From Pyrobaculum ferrireducens (GTDB lineage Archaea; Thermoproteota; Thermoprotei; Thermoproteales; Thermoproteaceae), in contig NC_016645.1 of the NCBI RefSeq assembly GCF_000234805.1, forward strand, positions 1,154,391 through 1,218,390: a stretch of 64,000 bases of DNA, in the 5' to 3' direction. Below are positions 61,001-64,000 of this stretch, piece by piece. Made by a program: the position numbers and the translations under genes. The notes under the pieces were generated by a model. The model worked only from the letters and a program-made list of their open reading frames with translations, was not told the origin of the DNA and ran no database searches. Each line of letters opens with the position of its first letter. The first letter of the stretch is position 1.

Positions 61001-62846
61001 AGAAGACGATGCGTTTGTAGACGTGTTTGTTCTCAATCCGGCACGTGGCGCCGGCGGGGGGCGGCCCGTTGCTCCAGTTGCCGTACTTCTCCTCAGCCCA
61101 AACCCTCCAGTCCCTATAGGTGAATGGAATCGACAGCACGGCGTCGCTTCGGTTCTCCGGCACCCAAGGCCTTCTGTAAGACAACGCAGTTAGGGAGGCC
61201 GCCGAGGGCTTCAGCACCTTTTCGTATCTCGGCTCCTCCCACTCCTCCCGCGAAGTGGAGCACCACTCGTCACACCAGCAGTAGCCAGTGGGGTCACACG
61301 TCCACCCGCAGCACCACTCGCAGACCCTAGTCCACTTGTAGAAGTCCTGCGAGCCGCCCTTCTGAGGCTTACCGGCGTTTGGCACAAGGATGGTGAAGTT
61401 GGAGTAGGTGGGCTTCGTCGCGGGCTTTGTGTAGTTCGTCGCGTTGAGGCCTACGTCGTACCTCAAAACGCCCCTCTTCACAGTGGCGTTTCCGCCCTTG
61501 TAGACCTCCGAGGCGGGCGGCACCAGCCAGCCCCATACGCCTACATAGCCAGACCTCGTCTCGTTGACGAGGGTTTTGTTGTTGTAGGTCACGGTGACGT
61601 TTACGTCTGCGGTGAGCATCCGCCAGAAGTCTTGTGGGCCGGCGTATATCCTGGCCCAGGGGAAGAGCTTCTTGTAGAATTGACACTCGGCCTCCTTCAT
61701 CCGATCCATCCACTCCTGCGCCGACACGTTTCCTATTGTGGCGTTCCCCACAGCCGCTCTGAAATACGGCTCGATCATGGAGTAGTCCGGACACCAGTAC
61801 AGCGGCTCGACGGGCCGCGGCACGTCTAGCCACGTGTGGACTACGTAGGGGCGGCTCTGCCCGAGGCCGGTCCAGTTCTTAACGCCCACCAGCGTGGGCG
61901 CCCACCACCCCGCCGCCACCCAGTCGCTTCCATTCTTTGCCAGCGATGAGAAGAACTGCAACGCGTATTCCAACGTCGTGTTGTTTACCAGAGGGATGGG
62001 GTATGCCGATCTGTTTAGCTCCAAAATTGCCTCTCTCACCTGTGAGAGGCGCACCGTGGCGTTGTAGCGCAGAAGCGCGATTCCGTCACCCTCCACCGCC
62101 AGCGCCGTGTATATCTGGGGCTCGGGCTTCGGCGCCTTGTTAGCCCAGTGGCTTGTGGCGTTCAGCCACTGCAGAAGGGGGATGCCCTGCGCCGTCGTGT
62201 AGGCGCCGGCGATGGTGGCGACGTATAGGAAGAGGCCGACTCCGAAAAGCAGAGCCCCCAGACCCCGCACGCGGGGTAGCAACATGAGGAGCATGCCGAG
62301 GAAGAACAACGTCGGAACCCACGTCTTTGCTATTTCGCCGAGCCAGTGCAAGATGTGGTACGTCATCATGGCGCCGGTGGCTACGTTGTAGCCGGTGGCG
62401 GCTACGTGGTATATTGCATCTGCTATTTCGTATATCCGCATGGCGGCGGCTGTTATGGCCACAGAGCCTCCTCCGGTGAGAGGCGCGAGGACAACCCCGA
62501 GGACTATGGCGGCGAGGGCGGCGGTCATGGCAAAAGCCGCCCCCTCAATGGCATAGGCGAAGGTCAGTGCAGTACTGTAGGCCAGGTCGAAAGCCTCCTT
62601 CATACGCTTTACGCTCTCCTTGAGGACATGCTCCACGTCGTAGTAGCCGTAGAGGTAAACCGGCGTCGGCGCGAAGGGAGCCACCAGCCTAAAGGCGAAG
62701 TCCACCACAAAGGGCGTGAGCAGAACCAGCCCAAGGGCGAATATGGGGAAGTACCACTCCTCGTCTCCCTTAACGAACAAGAGGTATAGGGCGGAGAGGA
62801 CTCCTGCGATAATTAGGGCCTCCGTCGTGGGTATGGCCACGGGCAC
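49020..62846 (-). CDS. Giant membrane protein (~4,600 aa) with PaRep2b-like C-terminus
   Basis: A single uninterrupted frame of 4,608 codons. Residues 1-225 contain about five TM helices. Residues 230-880 form a probably extracellular region with many N-x-S/T sequons, a tryptophan/cysteine-rich patch near 510-530 (CEWCCGWTCD, CWCDEWC) and a proline run near 832. A TM helix at about 885-915 follows. Then about 2,600 residues are almost entirely charged amphipathic helix (E, R, A, L), with another TM near 3,510-3,535 (WLFLAAAAAAGIITWAF). From about 3,740 to the end the sequence matches the PaRep2b family of Pyrobaculum (ERRAAVLRAVGVKAEV, KSRNRDEWRIVV). Function unknown. A TTTAAATATTTAA promoter precedes it; GTG 62846 or GTG 62840 is the start. 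Related genes are known only from Thermoproteales. Confidence 0.85.
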   Translation of the reverse strand: MPVAIPTTEALIIAGVLSALYLLFVKGDEEWYFPIFALGLVLLTPFVVDFAFRLVAPFAPTPVYLYGYYDVEHVLKESVKRMKEAFDLAYSTALTFAYAIEGAAFAMTAALAAIVLGVVLAPLTGGGSVAITAAAMRIYEIADAIYHVAATGYNVATGAMMTYHILHWLGEIAKTWVPTLFFLGMLLMLLPRVRGLGALLFGVGLFLYVATIAGAYTTAQGIPLLQWLNATSHWANKAPKPEPQIYTALAVEGDGIALLRYNATVRLSQVREAILELNRSAYPIPLVNNTTLEYALQFFSSLAKNGSDWVAAGWWAPTLVGVKNWTGLGQSRPYVVHTWLDVPRPVEPLYWCPDYSMIEPYFRAAVGNATIGNVSAQEWMDRMKEAECQFYKKLFPWARIYAGPQDFWRMLTADVNVTVTYNNKTLVNETRSGYVGVWGWLVPPASEVYKGGNATVKRGVLRYDVGLNATNYTKPATKPTYSNFTILVPNAGKPQKGGSQDFYKWTRVCEWCCGWTCDPTGYCWCDEWCSTSREEWEEPRYEKVLKPSAASLTALSYRRPWVPENRSDAVLSIPFTYRDWRVWAEEKYGNWSNGPPPAGATCRIENKHVYKRIVFWDVQRNFAYVYGFAWLGGVVLSVNPQSVQLPDTYDEAPTSEDGVELINLLRGAEYDQECSTFVMSADEPKWRLVPRAAENMTRVNRELFFALLAAGNYSRSYLNFLKWLAPNVSDIEPAASVWRYYYGAVKPRPLHPMPEVTPRGYTPYNFYAACVRFDWRPVGVDNVKKAYGLVVLYPGNATWLVHYPVGDSNTTRRIIGVWIQRWRWIMNNPPPPPPRELAAYWPIPWNNTVALPYVPAQTPPMPKPDKRWGASIWDVGFTLNLRWAVSEIWGRLFVALFVAVFAPVVVLEVLSAVFGFPSFGQYLMRLAIHVVQELAFWFQIRLLLKSKWFTRLARFMGSPVKRASIRLVRRLALKGAVIAKRYRDSAREYVERRFGVHPEAVNEQVRRRIEEAVWQRLRQAEEALVKGGRKAAEVAKEAAKATYKAAKVGYRVAKTVHEYTRGDLIHLLRRVFPKVDYALDVALDEIARRYPLLYFTLLWPLDDKPRWLALINPAYIRRLYLEGRITREKYEQFMAVREYLLARRAAAKARAVAERVEEFAVAQKMREIEREAVQRARQAYMELLRKLAVKDWEREIEKRVEELVKAGAPREEAVRRAVSEVVGDVERLVRGVYEPLLELHMGAFSKFSAFFRQITGVEPKTAREAAELLVGARVEGERVVVDPSVRVRFLHSAEQFWALWEEYWLSMPVPYDARRYARAVAVDEIRASLPTLRAVAVARAVAIGAVRPEEVERMLRPPVKELTLGAEEYVGRHTPLERGVSVKPYVSREGLAERLALLKAERMAESAYRDVYVVSALAPMAAEPWAIRLLEKAVKAVKEGDEKARREVLRESFEYFRRFGMEHSWLAHMRRVYAVEKPEAVEVLRAFERAVKTALSGDREEAVRQFRAEVERLKEFYTARGGESAVRTIERLEREYLKLLEKVRPEVLRDLAPVERTAREAQRLRAVLEKLSDARSAREGWELFREGGVGAAGLSLLYRELVGRVEEAASRHRAVVEAASEAREVVRQYENLRQLLHRYLEASPAERGRLESALVQTAEALRKRVGAVSERLSVAEPPPEFYVKLAEAYIQLYRMRVVDREERQRTAAQIGEELRRAYSPRPLAEFWIPDPLLYTIAVEHRRLVEELKAAKAAGGTEAVKRIAAELSALVELAHRHASAREVAEVFKAVYQGREPYVAVREAQYDVALRLWQTAERAAALEKVKRDVSRELEPLRRVEVRLPGYREALERVSKLVEEAEALARAGRYAEAEGLLKQAKSLAEALKRVEKAVGARLTKIEAPSDVSLYLDAWAAVRLSTAASLLYTEVERRALSNAFRELYRGRGRELAEAVAAVKRQYEPYFTTVRLLGREVEVPLFRQPTAPAEVFERALAVVVLAELARREKSVAEHVGQRIKAIAINALEELSLRAGVGEAKRIWGRAIKEAREALQPPFARLAAGDADILALRKAAEAVLEAAGRLGVKTRAVEAALELTRPGAAEAVVKYFKTLEEFRKTQDRAREEELKRLYQEAPAAISLLQKAGAGPGEEAVRLVETFRREAVEAASAELSRLRAELEKYLDPDSARLLIKIASIAPSAAEAALALYSAREVVGGAKDVERARAVLREYVKALEAYPRLVEFLRSPVLGERELAYVIWAAERLGLRTASEMLRALGRAYELFDAYGRGRLYNTLYDQLLPYLGWEPERALLRAPPAVYVVNRLGEFAGRVFVRYPVFAELRDVVGDVAVLADVPLKVGMPTYIIRRPRIRLVEEEVSGRQYPDRVARFVARWDWGGVREGIQRYMRTTEGRRHRALAELLARGGVALALEEAAYALKGKAPDVVVTALLARAAREEAALAKAAEKVDRDRARVVAESAAKKYSRYVKQLREALAQIDREKAEELRRWFGPGALSLTRLNPEEAVARLVKWSTPERALAWLIDLKLEGAADIVAKAVEAYRVYRRFERWMEPRRTFVREGGVISVAKALDVEAKYQPSRLEDAVVRSVGKWAHGRVKRLEEEVGRIASHLARHHAEGRVELPSAVAQWLAERGYYDLGRLLREVQPSEEVYRQYRDAVRGVVEELRAVAKFSPGAKHEVERVAREWYGEGGLRRYVAVVALQELAKVEPARAREAALYRQLPEELRRMAEAEVENVERALVKEGFYDSALRPVWRALWLRGREGEDPREYAERLIARIEALAGRGDLPDEVAEKAVSALRQLVATSLDDPALYERAVKAGDAVADAAAYLVRTSALGLGYGAAELLKAAAEAVKRIAPSKELLLEALYRAMDKDVEEALEAYRQYLARGEFPVPRGLVQAYVTRSKKIADFLAKRLAVEVGEYKPDVLKRGHVYYFLYHPALREVLDGVMDLLVREVAKSRDPVEVRLGVAPPEYVFVNKALVAHVGEGGVFAYPNRWVDAVFGVLKSVADKGMSVWGQHVDRVVKDHGPALHAYLKALDRDYRRLWAMYGDYQRALRAYLASRAAAVMFSRLVEEARKGRYEALWSWMPGSWGEGILLHLAERAGRLVALRELEDAPIVVDRVKKWLEWLLADRLAPPGGVDVAFYAAAKLYSEVRGVDVREVERYALERLRSILRDEAKTAAEELEKAMKQAEKPAEKAALKTAEEAVEKAAEGEKPVQKPSEEVKEKPPLGFIPPHLRGSSAVSWLASVKGRVELDGEAAEAVNKAVKRAVERVRARYLERLVRRGGAALVEAAESLARDVYSLIWHAADSPEALHYLAILLERAEDVVHGLEPRSPVEADAARVFAEVRERLERIRAELGEEMAEAAWRYAYAVGREVLRALISVHEGSLRAVATVEQALRLTIFTGATAESIVALHHGLYSEAVVSAVAGALALVEEGRFERAVEYVKRAAEAAYEALREWLEKAKVALERLYELFVEAVARIIAWVDEHRAWLFLAAAAAAGIITWAFANDVFGSIQLGKLALASGLIKYGGLEKPPAAEELVEAVKKRNEAVGNALEELFSVVDKLSRGAADVDEKRLLRLANLLEAAGGVRVPWLGPVAEALRNWYSPKRSEEEKNEYAKAAFLIVWAVLQRRAHDVYDKLTEMWEARKKAAEVLKQALEGDREKWREFYGLVKRLEEAEGRVLRIAEEAERELNTIAVNLKAAAERKGVKALEEVAKWVEVDALEARELAEATAYRLSRFSGASYGTRAVAYLRASVDDNAVGLTALRALAAEDLASLAANTPVSAYLKLLEKAQSVKRGRIGELPLEERLAVMLGRVLRYAKEREELKHLAEAFERGEARVERTEKEGEYVIYAGGMKAKLELMEGGGAWLYVGELTRPLAERKLEEARKAVLKYEEMLKKGKAPPPSREAQDGWLLSDVYVDEDMIIMATTSLEQVVTFLSTFGVGAEEIHWGGGESGGKPVKIDVKRFSITSEGLRPMYRVELYDEYAREAWERLSAARSMPEDERKRFIDFVVRHLEGSGVDREAFRQKLERWIGEWLAKAPDLKEHRVFHTLVNSLRELAQSEEDAGKRGVARRRAVGMYLHAVLGDGSVYQNEVRLAVGGGRGDEVPAEVKAALYYALLRGLGYQPKMYKTERAVHIKLYGGEAKRFARDALPYLAALERMLEVVKGDEQIYSKVAKLIDMARAERVKAWIKDFTTEGKRPRARLVVEADGATAEYSIRLDKDNAVELRFDTTDRAEAERRAAVLRAVGVKAEVDKRHHKSRNRDEWRIVVTTNALAADSVHEEVRKAVAEFLKQCREVGALKEDAYRRLVKKFEGGVPDWGDIKFSVWLRKNGAVEVKYQPNDPQSFSKAVELLRGLGMRDTCEGDWCVVHFTAREPRGGERGFVRITADGLRYIGWLALHGEGDAKEKAQRLKEALLKEAEAKGEEVRRRLEEYFREGEMWGSVKPPFESEVEVEGRRLKIHIEAVEASVERGERKEHLLVKIRAKIIEGGREAAVEKEARFFKTSRGEIKGYVNIHADAEGGREADYLRTAAVLKALGLKKWNRKESQIQLTGGALDPLMRLEPVCRALRLCI

Positions 62847-63315
62847 TCCCCATGTTAAATATTTAAAGATTTTTGCATATAACCCATGGGTTTTATTATG
62901 TCTATGTATAATTCCTCTTATTCAAACTAATATTTTGTATATGGCTTCGTGGCGTATCGACGGGGGGCTGTGTATTACATTTATAACGTTTGTTGAAAAA
63001 TTCTATATATCGAAAGAGGGGATTATATAGACTTTATTAAAAGTTTTAGTGAAGTCTCCCCCGATACATAAAGTATATATTGACGCAGTTTACACATGCC
63101 GGAGAGGCGGCGGGAAACACGCCGGATGTAAACAGCGCGCCGAAGTCTGTAAACTGGCTCTCGCACAACACCCATAACTCAAAAACGGTACCTCTACATA
63201 CGGAAAACATAAAAATATAACACTCCAGAAAACTCCCCTACAAAGATGTGTAGCGGCGTGTAGAAGGCGGCGGGGGCTGGGGAAAGCTATATAAACTTGT
63301 CCTTTTCCCCCTACC
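62847..63315. other. AT-rich intergenic region
   Basis: No gene or RNA is recognised in 470 bp. The left part holds the giant gene's promoter, and several other TATA-like stretches occur (for example around 63005-63035 and 63205-63225) without a convincing frame after them. The right end contains the eL40 promoter. Confidence 0.5.
63286..63297 (+). promoter_or_regulatory. TATA box of the eL40 gene
   Basis: GCTATATAAAC is centred about 25 nt before ATG 63316, giving a leaderless ribosomal-protein transcript. Confidence 0.6.
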
Positions 63316-63477
63316 ATGCCTATTACCCTGGATCCCGAGAAGCTGGCCATAGTGATGAAGCACCGCTTCCAGTACAAAATCTGTAGAGAGTGCGGGGCGA
63401 GGAATCCTCCCGACGCGGAGAAGTGCCGCCGCTGCCGCTCCCGCAACCTGCGGCCAAAGAAGTTTAAGAAGAAGTAG
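63316..63477 (+). CDS. rpl40e: 50S ribosomal protein eL40
   Basis: 53 residues: [18 protein letters not shown], then the zinc ribbon C-x2-C (ICRECGARN) and C-x2-C (KCRRCRSRN), and a basic end RPKKFKKK. This is the archaeal L40e protein, the counterpart of the ubiquitin-fused eukaryotic eL40, and a structural part of the large subunit near the GTPase centre. Complete and of normal length. It converges on the HTH/zinc-ribbon gene with no spacer. Confidence 0.93.
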   Translation: MPITLDPEKLAIVMKHRFQYKICRECGARNPPDAEKCRRCRSRNLRPKKFKKK

Positions 63478-63777
63478 CTATAGGGGCTCGACGTAGAACC
63501 TGGGGGGCTCTATCCTCTCGCTTTTGCAACGGGGGCACCTGCCCGGCTTCTTGAGCCTCTCTCTGTCTCTAAATTCGTATCCGCAGTTTCTGCAGATCGC
63601 CGGCACCACCTCCAGCCGATAGCCCAACCTCTTCAGCGTCTTTTTGACGTGCTCGAGTTCGTCGTAGAGCTCGCTGGGCTTCAGCTCTGTGTTGACTATG
63701 ATCTGAAGCTGGTTTACTGTCAGCGGCTCTCTGCTCTCGATGAGGGCCTTGATCAGCCTCTCCCTGACTGTTTCCAT
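63478..63777 (-). CDS. HTH plus zinc-ribbon predicted transcription regulator (COG3357-like)
   Basis: 99 residues. The first 60 form a winged-helix-type segment (RLIKALIESREPLTVNQLQI, then ELYDELEHVKKTLKRLG). A zinc ribbon follows (AICRNCGYEF...GRCPRCKSE). This fusion matches archaeal COG3357 proteins, predicted DNA-binding regulators with unknown targets. Its ATG shares a base with the TAA of the upstream gene (TAATG), so the two are coupled. Confidence 0.82.
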   Translation of the reverse strand: METVRERLIKALIESREPLTVNQLQIIVNTELKPSELYDELEHVKKTLKRLGYRLEVVPAICRNCGYEFRDRERLKKPGRCPRCKSERIEPPRFYVEPL

Positions 63778-64000
63778 TACTTTTCAATAACGGCGGACTG
63801 GAGCCAGAGGGCTTTATACACCCCGCCAGGCTTCAAGACGGCGAAGGTGAAGACGTGGGTGTTTCTGTCGCCCGCCCGCTGGGCCTCTATTCTTATGAAC
63901 CTAGCGTACTCCGGCTTCTCGGCCGGGTCGACGTTGGCGTCCAGTAGCTGGGTGGCTGTGGGGGCGTAGCCCGCGGCCTTGAGCTGGGCCTCTATACATT
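63777..64000 (-). CDS. Unknown protein, C-terminal 73 residues only (5' end outside window)
   Basis: The minus-strand frame enters at the right edge and ends in AVIEK-stop at 63777-63779, overlapping the next ATG. Visible parts are IEAQLKAAGYAPTATQLLD and THVFTFAVLKPGGVYKALWL, a compact alpha/beta pattern. I do not recognise the family. Its coupling to the HTH/zinc-ribbon gene suggests a shared process. Confidence 0.6.
   Translation of the reverse strand, partial: CIEAQLKAAGYAPTATQLLDANVDPAEKPEYARFIRIEAQRAGDRNTHVFTFAVLKPGGVYKALWLQSAVIEK

Noticed and set aside
49230-62790. Many long plus-strand frames opposite the giant gene (for example 52227-52835 and 56536-57318)
   Set aside because: They mirror the codon pattern of the Glu/Arg/Ala-rich giant protein, have no promoters and contain no recognisable domain.
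1-64000. CRISPR array
   Set aside because: No regularly spaced direct repeats were seen; the Cas4-like gene is paired with a helicase, not Cas1/Cas2.

Overview
This 64 kb window comes from a hyperthermophilic crenarchaeon of the order Thermoproteales, most likely a Pyrobaculum species. The evidence is a CC1-type chromatin protein, a PaREP1-family remnant, a giant membrane protein ending in a PaRep2b-like domain, tRNA genes with tiny introns (two at the canonical 37/38 site), and an archaeal leaderless gene style in which an A/T-rich TATA element lies about 22-27 nt before many ATG/GTG/TTG starts. Unbroken G or C runs of 12-13 nt occur three times. Such runs are known to vary in length in Pyrobaculum aerophilum.

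Layout. 1-6.5 kb is housekeeping: an MBL-fold hydrolase (cut by the window edge), CC1, HtpX, a RadA-family recombinase, a class-C beta-lactamase-fold serine hydrolase, tRNA-Trp, tRNA-Arg and an FmdA-type amidase. 6.5-10.2 kb holds gene debris (a HerA-like fragment, PaREP1, a DUF3782-type tail), a Tat-type metallophosphoesterase, a small membrane-protein operon and a DUF3782-type nuclease. 10.3-13.6 kb is a restriction-modification locus with a T:G-mismatch (MIG-type) DNA glycosylase, a putative PD-(D/E)XK endonuclease and an m5C methyltransferase. 13.85-16.7 kb pairs a half-length TnpB-like RuvC nuclease with a frameshifted HerA-like ATPase and an unknown protein, followed by tRNA-Gly.

17.0-39.0 kb is a dense, partly AT-rich defence-type island. 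In order it holds: an McrC-like nuclease and an McrB-like AAA+ protein with an apparent EVE-like insertion; a zincin; an unknown two-gene unit; a P-loop ATPase coupled to a proteasome-beta-like protein lacking Thr1; a Cas4/RecB-like nuclease with an SF1 helicase; two methyltransferases divergent from a DndC-like ATP-pyrophosphatase; a nuclease-helicase coupled to a DUF1998/DrmB-like protein; and a second MIG glycosylase with a second m5C methyltransferase. Several parts have recognisable relatives (McrBC, DISARM, Dnd, Dna2/Cas4), but the combinations do not match a standard system I can name.

39.0-49 kb returns to more ordinary genes: a broken Hjr-related nuclease, an orphan ParA/MinD ATPase, a GNAT, an aldo/keto reductase, ADP-forming acyl-CoA synthetase subunits (the alpha gene is frameshifted), an MscS channel with a G13 tract at its 5' end, a small Ras-like GTPase and a STAND-like ATPase. 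49.0-62.8 kb is one 13.8 kb gene for a protein of about 4,600 residues. The window ends with ribosomal protein eL40, an HTH/zinc-ribbon protein and a truncated gene.
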